From assembly GCF_003286915.1 (NCBI RefSeq), contig NZ_QMFY01000008.1:62001-126000 (forward strand): a stretch of 64,000 nucleotides of DNA. Reading direction: 5' to 3'. The first letter of the stretch is position 1. The number at the start of each line of letters is the position of its first letter. Of this stretch, positions 30,839 to 39,867 are shown piece by piece. The DNA is from Pseudochryseolinea flava. GTDB taxonomy: Bacteria > Bacteroidota > Bacteroidia > Cytophagales > Cyclobacteriaceae. Below the pieces are notes generated by a model that had not been told where the DNA came from, ran no database searches, and worked only from the letters and a program-made list of their open reading frames with translations. The position numbers and the translations under genes were made by a program.

Positions 30839-31858
30839 TTATTTTTTTCTGAGCGATGAACTTCTGATGATCAGTTCAGGCTTGAGAACAATTTTTTGAG
30901 GAATGAATTTTTCTGAATCTGCTGTAACTTCTTGAAGGAAAATTTCAGCAGCAGCGTTTCCGATGCGCATACTGTGTTGCTCAACGGTGGTGAGAGCGGG
31001 CTCGGTGAACGATGTAAAAGCTTCGTTACTAAAACCGACCAACGCGACATCGTCGGGAATTTTGTAGTTGTTTTCTTTCAGCACTTGCATGGCACCGAGA
31101 ATACCGAGTGCACTGGCCGAAAATACGCCGTCGGGTTTCTTGTCGAGCAACTGTGTCATGCTTCTGCGACCGTCTTCCAATTGAAGATCGCTTGCCACAA
31201 TTAGACTTTCGTCGTAAGTAAGACCATGTTGTTCAAGTGCGTCGCGATAACCACGAAGTCGCTCTTTGTAAATGGAGATCTTTCGTGTATTGGTAAAATG
31301 CGCGATACGCTTGCAGCCTTGTTGAATCAAATGCTCTGTTGCTTTGAACGCACCAAGGAAGTCGTCAATGACAACGTGACTAACCTCTAGTTCGTCGTTA
31401 GAACGGTCGAAAAGAATTAAGGGAATACCGCGTTCTTTTACACGGTTATAGTGATCGAAATTGAGCGTAGATTTTGAGTACGACACAATAATGCCGTCGA
31501 CGCGTGCATTTAAGAGCGCATCTATCGAGGCAATTTCTTTTTCATAGCTGTCGTAGGTCTGACAGATCATGACGTTGTATTTTGCCGAGTTTGCAACTTC
31601 CTCAATACCACGGATCACAGAAGAGAAGAATGAACGATCTGCTGTGGGAACAATGACACCAATGATATTGCTTCTTCCATTACGCAGTGCTGCTGCAATA
31701 TGATTAGGCTGATAGTTTAATTTTTGTGCAGCTTTTTGTACGGCTTTTTTTGTCTCAACGCTAATGCGCGGATGATCTTTCAATGCGCGCGACACCGTTG
31801 ACGCCGTAATGTTTAGCTTGCGGGCTATATCATGTATCGTTGTCTTTTCTTTTTTCAT
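30839..31858 (-). CDS. LacI-family transcriptional regulator
   Basis: A 339-residue LacI/GalR regulator: N-terminal helix-turn-helix and hinge (TIHDIARKLNITASTVSRAL, about 5-24; NYQPNHIAAALRNG, about 48-61) and a periplasmic-binding-protein-like effector domain (about 62-335). It sits inside the kduI-SDR-lacI-uxaC-uxaB operon. The palindromes at 33513, 33710 and 45788 fit the LacI operator form with a central CG and are the obvious targets, which would make it an autoregulated local repressor of pectin use. A pathway intermediate such as KDG, galacturonate or tagaturonate is a likely inducer (inference). Confidence 0.9.
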   Translation of the reverse strand: MKKEKTTIHDIARKLNITASTVSRALKDHPRISVETKKAVQKAAQKLNYQPNHIAAALRNGRSNIIGVIVPTADRSFFSSVIRGIEEVANSAKYNVMICQTYDSYEKEIASIDALLNARVDGIIVSYSKSTLNFDHYNRVKERGIPLILFDRSNDELEVSHVVIDDFLGAFKATEHLIQQGCKRIAHFTNTRKISIYKERLRGYRDALEQHGLTYDESLIVASDLQLEDGRRSMTQLLDKKPDGVFSASALGILGAMQVLKENNYKIPDDVALVGFSNEAFTSFTEPALTTVEQHSMRIGNAAAEIFLQEVTADSEKFIPQKIVLKPELIIRSSSLRKK

Positions 31859-31882
31859 AGTCGTTCATTCATTCCGATGGGC

Positions 31883-32671
31883 CTACGCCTCATTCGATGG
31901 TTTCCCTATGGTTGCCAATATACCACCATCCACGTAAATGATTTGGCCGTTTACAAAGTTACTCGCTGCAGAGGAGAGAAATATGGCAGCACCAACTAAA
32001 TCTTCAGGATCGCCCCAACGTCCAGCAGGTGTTCGATGTATAATGAAGTCATTGAATGGGTGACCATTCACGCGTATGGGGGCGGTTTGCTCTGTTGCAA
32101 AATAGCCGGGACCGATCCCATTAACTTGGATGTTGAATTTCGCCCACTCGGTAGCAAGATTTCGCGTAAGCATTTTCAAGCCACCTTTGGCAGCAGCGTA
32201 AGCGCTCACCGTATTGCGCCCGAGTTCGCTCATCATAGAACACATGTTGATGATCTTTCCTTCCTGACGCTTCACCATAAAGCGGGCTACTTCTCTCGAT
32301 ACAATAAACGGTGCAACAAGGTCAACGTCGATCACCTGACGAAAATCTTCAGCTTCCATTTCCAGAGCAGGAATTCTTTTGATGATGCCTGCATTGTTGA
32401 TCAGGATATCAATGGGACCAATTTCTTTTTCTATTTTTTCGATGCCTTCGCGAACAGCGGCGGCATTTGTAACGTCAAACAAGTAACCGGAAGCCTTCAA
32501 GCCTGAAGCTTCATACTCCTGTATCGCAGCTTGGAGTTTGTCGGGGAAAATGTCGTTGATGATAATGTGCGCGCCTGCTTTTCCAAGACCTTTAGCCATG
32601 GCCATACCAAGTCCGTGTGTGCCGCCTGTAATGAGCGCGCGTTTACCTGTGAGTGTGAAGAGTGATGTCAT
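31883..32671 (-). CDS. SDR oxidoreductase, KduD / gluconate 5-dehydrogenase type
   Basis: A 262-residue classical short-chain dehydrogenase. The NAD(P)-binding motif TGGTHGLG, NNAG motif (ILINNAGIIKR) and catalytic Ser-Tyr-Lys set (CSMMSELG, YAAAK) are visible. By recall it is closest to Bacteroidota proteins labelled gluconate 5-dehydrogenase, but its place directly after kduI argues for the KduD step, reduction of 2,5-diketo-3-deoxygluconate (DKII) to KDG. Only 7 bases separate it from kduI. Substrate assignment rests on context. Confidence 0.88.
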   Translation of the reverse strand: MTSLFTLTGKRALITGGTHGLGMAMAKGLGKAGAHIIINDIFPDKLQAAIQEYEASGLKASGYLFDVTNAAAVREGIEKIEKEIGPIDILINNAGIIKRIPALEMEAEDFRQVIDVDLVAPFIVSREVARFMVKRQEGKIINMCSMMSELGRNTVSAYAAAKGGLKMLTRNLATEWAKFNIQVNGIGPGYFATEQTAPIRVNGHPFNDFIIHRTPAGRWGDPEDLVGAAIFLSSAASNFVNGQIIYVDGGILATIGKPSNEA

Positions 32672-32678
32672 ATGTGAT

Positions 32679-33503
32679 TTATAGAAGTTCGTTAGGTTGT
32701 ACTACATCCATGTCTCCATAGTCGAGATTTTCACCTGCCATTCCCCAAATGAAAGCATAGTTGCTTGTGCCAGCACCACTGTGCACTGACCAAGGCGGAG
32801 ACAAAACAGCTTCATTATTTTTTATCCAGATGTGACGTGTTTCATTAGGTTCACCGATGAAATGACACACGGCCTGTCCTTGCGGAATGTTGAAATAAAA
32901 GTATGCTTCCATTCTGCGATCATGCGTATGGGGTGGCATCGTGTTCCAAACACTTCCTTGGTGAAGTTCAGTGAGCCCCATTTGAAGTTGACAAGTTTCT
33001 AACACGGAGTTCACGAGAAGTTTACGAATGGTGCGATGGTTGGAAGTTTCAGGAGAACCGATGGTGATGGTGTCCGCATCGGCGAGTGAAATTTTTCTTG
33101 TAGGATATTCACGATGTGCCGGCGAAGAATTAATGTAGAAACGCGCGCCAGCTGTTGGTTGAAAAACAACGCTTTTCGTACCGCGACTTACATAAAGTGC
33201 TTCTTTGTTTTCTAAGGTGAATGATTGGCCGTCGACGGTGACGGATGCTTTTGGTCCTACGTTAATGATGCCGAGCTCGCGACGTTCAAGGAAGAAGTTA
33301 GCTTTCAGCGCATCGATAGTTTCCAATGTTACAGCCTTTGTTTCTGGTGCTGCACCGCTTACAATAAGACGGTCATAGTGTGTGTAGACGTGATTGATTG
33401 CGTCTGTGGTGAAAAGTTTGTCGAGTAAAAATTCTTCGCGCAGTGATTTCGTGTCTAGTGTTTTGAAGTGTGAGGGGTGAATGGCGTGTCGTGTCGTGGT
33501 CAT
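32679..33503 (-). CDS. kduI: 4-deoxy-L-threo-5-hexosulose-uronate ketol-isomerase
   Basis: A 274-residue cupin-type isomerase that converts DKI, formed from unsaturated galacturonate, to DKII. The zinc-site motif HTHDRRMEAYFYF is intact, as is the C-terminal PPWSVHSGAGTSNYAFIWGMAGEN region. The ATG at 33503 (MTTTRHAIHPS) gives the normal family length; an in-frame upstream extension to 33638 crosses the operator and is rejected. It is first in the minus-strand operon and begins 10 bases from operator site A. Confidence 0.95.
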   Translation of the reverse strand: MTTTRHAIHPSHFKTLDTKSLREEFLLDKLFTTDAINHVYTHYDRLIVSGAAPETKAVTLETIDALKANFFLERRELGIINVGPKASVTVDGQSFTLENKEALYVSRGTKSVVFQPTAGARFYINSSPAHREYPTRKISLADADTITIGSPETSNHRTIRKLLVNSVLETCQLQMGLTELHQGSVWNTMPPHTHDRRMEAYFYFNIPQGQAVCHFIGEPNETRHIWIKNNEAVLSPPWSVHSGAGTSNYAFIWGMAGENLDYGDMDVVQPNELL

Positions 33504-33512
33504 GATATGTTT

Positions 33513-33532
33513 TTGCGTAATCGGTTGCGCAA
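33513..33532. promoter_or_regulatory. LacI-type operator, site A (kduI leader)
   Basis: TTGCGTAATCGGTTGCGCAA, an imperfect palindrome matching the perfect copy at 45788 in 18 of 20 positions. It lies 9 bases upstream of the kduI start codon, in the expected untranslated leader, where binding would block transcription of the kduI operon. Confidence 0.7.
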
Positions 33533-33709
33533 TATATGTAAAAAGTGATAAAACAAGGGAAGGTGCAAATAAATTGCTAAAGAGTGCTGGGTAATTACAT
33601 GTACCGGGAACACTTTCAATAGTTCGAAATTCGTCCAAATTCGAAGATTAATAAGTGTTCCATGATATTTTTTTCAATCGTTTGTTGACAGATTAAAAAT
33701 ATCTTCCTA

Positions 33710-33729
33710 AAATGCAATCGATTGCGCAT
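33710..33729. promoter_or_regulatory. LacI-type operator, site B (susC side)
   Basis: AAATGCAATCGATTGCGCAT: the central GCAATCGATTGC (33714-33725) is a perfect palindrome and matches the core of site C. It starts 20 bases after a TTGACA (33685-33690) that could be the -33/-35 element of the susC promoter, so bound repressor would cover the promoter. A further half-site, CGATTGCA, lies at 33736-33743. The rest of the 309-base kduI/susC spacer shows no ORF or RNA gene. Confidence 0.7.
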
Positions 33730-33812
33730 GGAACTCGATTGCATTTCCGTAAACAATCAACCAAAACTATGTGATTTACTAGTCGACTAAACCCATTAAA
33801 CCCACGTTCGCT

Positions 33813-36809
33813 ATGAATCGAAATCTACTTCAATTTTCTCCGCCCAAGATGTTGCAAAGCATCAAAGGTATGTTGCTGCTCATCATGCTCTCGCTCACAT
33901 TGGTGAGGACAGTGGCGGCACAAGACTTAACTATTACTGGACAAGTAAAAGGTGCCGATGATGGTGCCGCACTTCCAGGCGTAACCATTATTGTTAAAGG
34001 TTCCACTAACGGAACATCGTCAGACGCTGACGGCCGCTACACAATTAAAGTGTCGGATCCGAATGCGATACTCGTATTTTCATTTATTGGTTACGCACAA
34101 CAAGAAGTTGCTCTAGCCAATAGGACTACCGTTGATGTTTCACTCGAAGCAGACATTGCAGAACTTTCCGAAGTTGTCATAATCGGTTATGGTGAGGTGA
34201 AGAAAAGTAATGTGATTGGTTCAGTTTCTTCTGTCAAAGCAGAAGATCTCACAAGAATTCCTGCTGGAAACGTGATGGAATCTTTACAAGGAAGTGTTCC
34301 AGGTATGGACATTACACGAACAAGTGGCGCAGCTGGCGCAAATGTGAACATTGCTATTCGCGGAAATCGATCACTGACTGCCAGCGGTTCACCGCTCTTT
34401 ATTGTCGATGGAATTCAATACAATAGTATACAGGATATCAACCCCAACGACATCCAGTCGATGGAAGTGTTAAAGGACGCTGCATCAACCGCAATTTATG
34501 GTTCCCGCGGTGCGAACGGTGTAATCTTGGTAACAACCAAAAGAGGATCAGGTAAAACAAAAGTATCTTTTAATACCTATACTGGCGTCTCTTCACTCAA
34601 TGGTTACCCCGACGTGCAGAACGGTGCACAATATGCAGCCCAACGACGTGAAGCCAATAGAACAGCAGGTAAATGGTCGTCAGAAGCTGACGATGGAACT
34701 ATCTTTAGCGTGGCGGAGCTGGACAACATTAAGAATAACAGGTCGACAGATTGGAGAGATCTGATGCTTCACAATGGATCAATTCAAGATTACCAAGTAG
34801 GATTAACATCGTCTTCCGATAAGACATCGTTTTATGCATCATTAAATTATTTTCGAGAAAAAGGCTTATTTGAAAATGACGTCTTACAGCGTTACACCTT
34901 TCGCACAAATATTGATCATAAAATTTCTGAAAAGTTTAAAGTAGGTACGCAAAATCAATTCTCTTACTATGACATCGATCGCCGTCGCGATCCTTTAAAT
35001 ATTTCGAATAAACTTAGTCCTCTCGAGGATGCCTATGATTCCACCGGTGCTGTTATTCCGTGGCTTAACAATAACAAGACTGTAAATCCATTGATGGATG
35101 AAGAAGGCGATAACTTTGTTAACAACTCTGTGGTAACGCGACTATTTTCATCGCTGTACGTTGAGTTCAAGCCCATCAAAGATCTAACGTTCAAATCAAT
35201 CATTGGCGTGACCAGTTCAAACACGCGAGATGGAATATTTGCATCTGCTATGACCGTAGCGCGCAATGGTATAAAGCCGTTTACATCTTTTACGAACACG
35301 ACAGATCTTTCCATTAACATGGAAAATATTCTCACATACAACAAAGAAATTAACGGACACACTTTTACGATAACGGGAGTCCAATCGTTGCTTCGCAATA
35401 AAAGAGAAGTTCATGCATCGTCAGGAATCAACCAGTTAATTTCTGCACAAGGGTATTATGGGCTTGGTAATGCAAACGAGCAGATTATCACAGGGGCGCC
35501 TTATACCGAGAGTGGACTACTTTCTTTTACGGGTCGTGTTCAATATGACTATAAAGAGAAATATCTGCTCACGCTTATTGGAAGAAGTGATGGTGCTTCG
35601 CAGTTGAGCCCGGGTCTCAAGTGGAATTTCTTCCCGTCGGTTCAAGCAGGATGGAGAATTATTGAAGAAGCATTTATGGCTGGTGCTACGACGGTCTCTG
35701 ACCTTAAACTGCGTGCTAGTTATGGTCTGTCAGGAAATTATGCCGTAGATCCATATTCCACGCAAAGTAACCTTGCACGTGTGCCCATGGCCTATGATGA
35801 GAAATTGGCAGTCGGTTATATGTTTGATACAAAACTTGGAAACGATGATTTGAGTTGGGAAAAATCGACAACGGTGAATGTTGGGATTGATTTTGGATTT
35901 TTATCAAATCGTCTTACAGGATCTATTGACTTATTCAGAACGAAAACCGTAGATCTGTTGCTTAATAGATTCCTCCCTGCGAGTTCAGGTGCAACAAGAA
36001 TTGTTCAAAATATCGGCGAAACTGATAATAGGGGAATTGAAATCGCTCTTAGCGCGGTACCTGTTCAGACAGACAAGTTCACTTGGAAAATCGGAGCAAC
36101 ATGGTTTAAAACTAGAGAGGAAATTGTCGCGCTGGCTACGGAATCGGATGACATCGCGAACGGATGGTTTATTGGACAGCCAACAAGAGTTTTCTACGAC
36201 TATGAGAAAATCGGTATTTGGCAAACCGCTGATGCCGATTTGGCAACCACTTTCGGACAAGTGCCAGGTGAAATCCGAGTGAAAGATCAGGATAATAGCG
36301 GTGGCATTGATGCAACGAAAGACCGAGTAATTATAGGGTCGGCATTACCACAATGGATCGGAAGCTTTAATAGTGATTTTAAAATCGGAAACTTCGATGT
36401 GTCGATTCAAATGTTTGCCCGTTGGGGACAAACTATACAATATGATTTTGCAAATATTTACGACCCTACAGCGAACGAGAATAGCATCGAACATGACTAT
36501 TGGACTCCTGAGAATCCTTCCAACGATTATCCACGTCCAAACGCCAATACATCACGAAGCGCAATGCGTTATTTGTCTACACTGCTTTACCGAGATGGTT
36601 CCTTTATGAAACTTAGAGGAATTACAATCGGTTATAACCTTCCAAGTACCGTCCTTTCCAAAACCCCATTCAGTCGCGTGCGGATTTATCTGAACGGTAA
36701 AAATTTATTCACACACAGTAAGATTGACAACTATGATCCAGAAGGTGGCGGTAATGAATCAAACCCACTTTCAAGATTGATTGTCGGTGGTATTAATCTC
36801 GAGTTCTAA
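33813..36809 (+). CDS. SusC/RagA-type TonB-linked outer-membrane transporter (pectin locus)
   Basis: A 998-residue SusC-family receptor. Signal peptide (about 1-36, ending RTVAAQ), carboxypeptidase-like beta-sandwich (about 38-115), a TonB-box-like motif EVVIIGYG (about 124-131), plug domain (about 135-250; SMEVLKDAASTAIYGSRGANGVILVTT) and a C-terminal beta-barrel ending LIVGGINLEF. With the SusD-like lipoprotein 6 bases downstream it forms the import pore for large oligosaccharides, here expected to be pectic galacturonides because of the enzymes that follow. Expression is probably repressed through operator B. Confidence 0.95.
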   Translation: MNRNLLQFSPPKMLQSIKGMLLLIMLSLTLVRTVAAQDLTITGQVKGADDGAALPGVTIIVKGSTNGTSSDADGRYTIKVSDPNAILVFSFIGYAQQEVALANRTTVDVSLEADIAELSEVVIIGYGEVKKSNVIGSVSSVKAEDLTRIPAGNVMESLQGSVPGMDITRTSGAAGANVNIAIRGNRSLTASGSPLFIVDGIQYNSIQDINPNDIQSMEVLKDAASTAIYGSRGANGVILVTTKRGSGKTKVSFNTYTGVSSLNGYPDVQNGAQYAAQRREANRTAGKWSSEADDGTIFSVAELDNIKNNRSTDWRDLMLHNGSIQDYQVGLTSSSDKTSFYASLNYFREKGLFENDVLQRYTFRTNIDHKISEKFKVGTQNQFSYYDIDRRRDPLNISNKLSPLEDAYDSTGAVIPWLNNNKTVNPLMDEEGDNFVNNSVVTRLFSSLYVEFKPIKDLTFKSIIGVTSSNTRDGIFASAMTVARNGIKPFTSFTNTTDLSINMENILTYNKEINGHTFTITGVQSLLRNKREVHASSGINQLISAQGYYGLGNANEQIITGAPYTESGLLSFTGRVQYDYKEKYLLTLIGRSDGASQLSPGLKWNFFPSVQAGWRIIEEAFMAGATTVSDLKLRASYGLSGNYAVDPYSTQSNLARVPMAYDEKLAVGYMFDTKLGNDDLSWEKSTTVNVGIDFGFLSNRLTGSIDLFRTKTVDLLLNRFLPASSGATRIVQNIGETDNRGIEIALSAVPVQTDKFTWKIGATWFKTREEIVALATESDDIANGWFIGQPTRVFYDYEKIGIWQTADADLATTFGQVPGEIRVKDQDNSGGIDATKDRVIIGSALPQWIGSFNSDFKIGNFDVSIQMFARWGQTIQYDFANIYDPTANENSIEHDYWTPENPSNDYPRPNANTSRSAMRYLSTLLYRDGSFMKLRGITIGYNLPSTVLSKTPFSRVRIYLNGKNLFTHSKIDNYDPEGGGNESNPLSRLIVGGINLEF

Positions 36810-36815
36810 TTGAAA

Positions 36816-38543
36816 ATGAAAATAGCAATGAAAACTAGAAATATATTCAAAGTGATGATCGCGACTAGCATGTTAATGTTAGGCGCTTGTGGTGAACTGC
36901 TTGAAGAAAAAAATCCATCGGGAATAACGGATGAGAGTGTATACACCACACCTGAAGGATTTGAAACGCTTGTTAACGCTTCTTATGCGACAGCACGTCA
37001 TTGGTATGGAAAGGAAGATGGATACACATTGGCTGAAGGAGGAACGGACCTCTGGTTGCAGGGCGTTGATAATCGACGCGTTGACTTGATGACTTACAAT
37101 AATCTTCAAGCAACGGAGAATATGCCACCACTGAGTATCAATGAGATTTTCTTGGAGCGTATTTGGGAGCGATTCTATGCCACGATCAACCTGATCAATG
37201 CAGGGATTCTTCGTATTGATGATGCAGGTCTCGCTGAAGATTTGAAATTAAAACGCAAAGCAGAGCTGCATTTTCTTCGTGCATTCTACTACTGGCACAT
37301 CGTTGAAACATGGGGAGGCGTGCATTTAACGACCGAGGAAACCTCGACAGTGCAAACCACAGCAAACCGTTCCTCTGTTGATGATTTTTATGCGTTGATT
37401 TTCAGTGATCTTGCCTTTGCCGTTGAGAATCTTCCGCCAACAACAACCGACTACGGACGTGTTACGAAACCAGCAGCTGAAGCGTTCCTTGCGAGAATGC
37501 ACCTTACCCGGGGAAATAATGCTGAAGCTTTAGCACTCTCCCAAAAGGTGATCAGTGATTATGGATTTCAATTGGTGCCGAAGTATGCTGATCTGTGGTC
37601 TATGCAGAATCTTAAAAATAAAGAAGTTGTTTGGGCGGTCAATTATACTGTTGACCTTACCTCGAGCGATCTATTGAATACAGCAACAAATCCATTCGGA
37701 CATCCGCGTGGTGGTCATAACGCACACATGATGTTTTTGATGACCTACGAAAGAGTCGCTGCGGGGGCGATTGGTATGCAACGCGATGTTGCAAACGGCA
37801 GACCTTTTGCACGATATATGCCAACAAAATTCTTGCTGGATCTTTTTGATGAGACGATCGATGCGCGGTATAATGGATCTTTTCAAACGGTTTGGAAAAC
37901 AAACAAGGCAGGTGCGTATAAGAAAACAGTTAACGGCGTAGAGTATAATGTAAACCTCGCACTCGGAGACACAGCGATATTCGCGTCGAAATATGAGATT
38001 GCAGATGAGGTTGATGCTACTAAGAAATATCTCATTGTTGATCAAAGTAAAATGTACAAAAACGATGGAAACTTTAATGGTAATCAGTTATACATTCCAT
38101 TAAGCAAGTTCCTCGATCCAACAAGACCTACACTCACCGAAGTTCAGAGCGCACGCGATGCATTCGTTATTCGTCTCGCTGAAATGTATCTGATTGCAGC
38201 TGAAGCAAAATTGAATCTTAACGATGCCGAAGGTGCTGCAGAGTTTATCAATGCAATTCGTACCCGCGCGGCTGTCCCTGGAAAAGTTGCCGAAATGCAG
38301 GTAGAGGCGGATGATATGTCGATTGACTTTATCCTCGATGAACGCGCACGCGAACTTGCCGGTGAACAACTTCGCTGGTTTGATCTCAAGCGTACAGGTA
38401 AGCTTGTTGAACGCGTTGTTGCCCATAATCCAGCAGCTGCACCTTACGTGAAAGAGTATCATAACGTAAGACCTATTCCGCAACGTCAACTAGATGCTGT
38501 TACGAATAAAGCTGAGTTTACGCAGAACGACGGATATCAATAG
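36816..38543 (+). CDS. SusD/RagB-type glycan-binding lipoprotein (pectin locus)
   Basis: A 575-residue outer-membrane lipoprotein with lipobox LGAC (about residues 22-25) after a short basic signal peptide, and the SusD fold of TPR helices (KAELHFLRAFYYWHIVETWGGVHL; RLAEMYLIAAEAKLN; ERARELAGEQLRWFDLKRTGKL). It caps the SusC pore and binds the incoming glycan. Start choice is uncertain: TTG 36810, ATG 36816 and ATG 36828 are in frame. It follows SusC directly. A hairpin at 38573 separates it from the enzyme genes. Confidence 0.93.
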   Translation: MKIAMKTRNIFKVMIATSMLMLGACGELLEEKNPSGITDESVYTTPEGFETLVNASYATARHWYGKEDGYTLAEGGTDLWLQGVDNRRVDLMTYNNLQATENMPPLSINEIFLERIWERFYATINLINAGILRIDDAGLAEDLKLKRKAELHFLRAFYYWHIVETWGGVHLTTEETSTVQTTANRSSVDDFYALIFSDLAFAVENLPPTTTDYGRVTKPAAEAFLARMHLTRGNNAEALALSQKVISDYGFQLVPKYADLWSMQNLKNKEVVWAVNYTVDLTSSDLLNTATNPFGHPRGGHNAHMMFLMTYERVAAGAIGMQRDVANGRPFARYMPTKFLLDLFDETIDARYNGSFQTVWKTNKAGAYKKTVNGVEYNVNLALGDTAIFASKYEIADEVDATKKYLIVDQSKMYKNDGNFNGNQLYIPLSKFLDPTRPTLTEVQSARDAFVIRLAEMYLIAAEAKLNLNDAEGAAEFINAIRTRAAVPGKVAEMQVEADDMSIDFILDERARELAGEQLRWFDLKRTGKLVERVVAHNPAAAPYVKEYHNVRPIPQRQLDAVTNKAEFTQNDGYQ

Positions 38544-38572
38544 AAATACATTGGGTTTGATTGGTAAGAATG

Positions 38573-38598
38573 ATCCCGTCGGTTGGCGCCGACGGGAT
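38573..38598 (+). terminator. Terminator-like hairpin between susD and the enzyme genes
   Basis: A perfect 10-base-pair GC-rich stem, ATCCCGTCGG (38573-38582) and CCGACGGGAT (38589-38598), with loop TTGGCG. It is followed by TCATTTGT rather than a clean T run. It probably reduces, rather than abolishes, transcription into the downstream genes, or protects the susCD transcript end. Confidence 0.55.
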
Positions 38599-38629
38599 TC
38601 ATTTGTATCACGGTAGAAAAAAATACTTT

Positions 38630-39862
38630 ATGAAATTACTTTCTGCATTTGCAGCACTGCTCATTTCCCTCACGCTCTCTTTTGCACAGGAAAAAACCTT
38701 TCAAGTTACCGTAGAGAATCCTACCGATGTAAATAGAGAATCGGTGTTGATTACCATCTTGAAAAAAGAGATAAACAATGTAGCGTCTGATTTTAATCCG
38801 GATAATTTTTCGGCTTGGATTGATAAAACGGAAATCGCCAGCCAATTCAACAAACACAACGAGCCAGGAATTTATCTCGTACTCGATCAACTTAAGCCAC
38901 GCGAGAAATTGAATATCATGATCCGCTACAATACGAGTGGTAGCGCTGAACACCACTACACAAAAAGAACGCAGGCCGAGCTTTCACATAAAACAGGTGG
39001 AACATTTGTAAACCGTGAATACGTTGGCGGTGCATTTAAGAATGTAAATTACTTGCGTGTTCCCGCGGAACATAAAGACCACTCTTGGTTTATTCGATAT
39101 GAAGGTCCAGGTTGGGAATCTGACAAAGTAGGATACCGCTTCTATTTAGATCAGCGCAATGCTACTGATGTATTTGGAAAGCTTACGCCTGAAATGGTGT
39201 TGCAAAATGTAGGACAAGATGGATTTGATTCTTATCACGAAATGCAGCCATGGGGAATGGATGTAATGAAAGTTGGTAAGTCGCTTGGACTCGGTTCTAT
39301 TGGGATGTTGTCCGATAATAAAATTTCACGCGTTGAATTTACGGATAGCGTAACGTGCCGGATTATTGAGAATGGCGATTTGTATTCGGCGATAGAAACA
39401 AAATATCTTGGGTGGAAAGTTGGCGAACGTAAGATAGATGTGAAATCAATTCTCTCTATTCATGGTGGCACACGCTTAACCAAGCAATCACTTACAATAA
39501 AGGGTGATCCGGATAATATTTCAACAGGGATCGTGAAAGATAAGGCCGCAACTTTGATTTCATCGAAAGGAGATAAAAGTAAGTTCGGCTACCTGGCAAC
39601 CTGGGGCAACCAAAGTCTTAACAAAGATGAACTCGGACTCGCCGTGTTTTTTGATCCACAAAACTATGCGTCATTCACCGAAGATGAATTTAGTCATATT
39701 GTGAAATTGAAACCTTCCAAATCAACGTTGACATATTACTTTTTGGCAGCGTGGGTGAAAGAACCCAATGGTATCCAAAGTGAAGCTGCCTTTAAGGCGT
39801 ATATCGATACCGTTGCGAAGGATCTGGCTACCCCTGTTAAAGTGACCATCAAAAAACGATAA
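38630..39862 (+). CDS. DUF4861 family secreted protein
   Basis: A 410-residue protein with signal peptide MKLLSAFAALLISLTLSFAQ. The remainder looks like the DUF4861 family, common in Bacteroidota pectin and rhamnogalacturonan loci: an N-terminal beta domain (about 22-115) and a larger beta-rich domain with WFIRYEGPGWESDKVGYRFYLDQR (key residues YEGPGWESD near 160) and MQPWGMDVMKVGKSLGLGS-type motif. The ATG at 38630 is chosen for the signal peptide. The family's enzymatic role is not established to my knowledge; a role in pectin fragment handling is inferred from context. The GH105 gene begins 5 bases later. Confidence 0.8.
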   Translation: MKLLSAFAALLISLTLSFAQEKTFQVTVENPTDVNRESVLITILKKEINNVASDFNPDNFSAWIDKTEIASQFNKHNEPGIYLVLDQLKPREKLNIMIRYNTSGSAEHHYTKRTQAELSHKTGGTFVNREYVGGAFKNVNYLRVPAEHKDHSWFIRYEGPGWESDKVGYRFYLDQRNATDVFGKLTPEMVLQNVGQDGFDSYHEMQPWGMDVMKVGKSLGLGSIGMLSDNKISRVEFTDSVTCRIIENGDLYSAIETKYLGWKVGERKIDVKSILSIHGGTRLTKQSLTIKGDPDNISTGIVKDKAATLISSKGDKSKFGYLATWGNQSLNKDELGLAVFFDPQNYASFTEDEFSHIVKLKPSKSTLTYYFLAAWVKEPNGIQSEAAFKAYIDTVAKDLATPVKVTIKKR

Positions 39863-39867
39863 CGACA

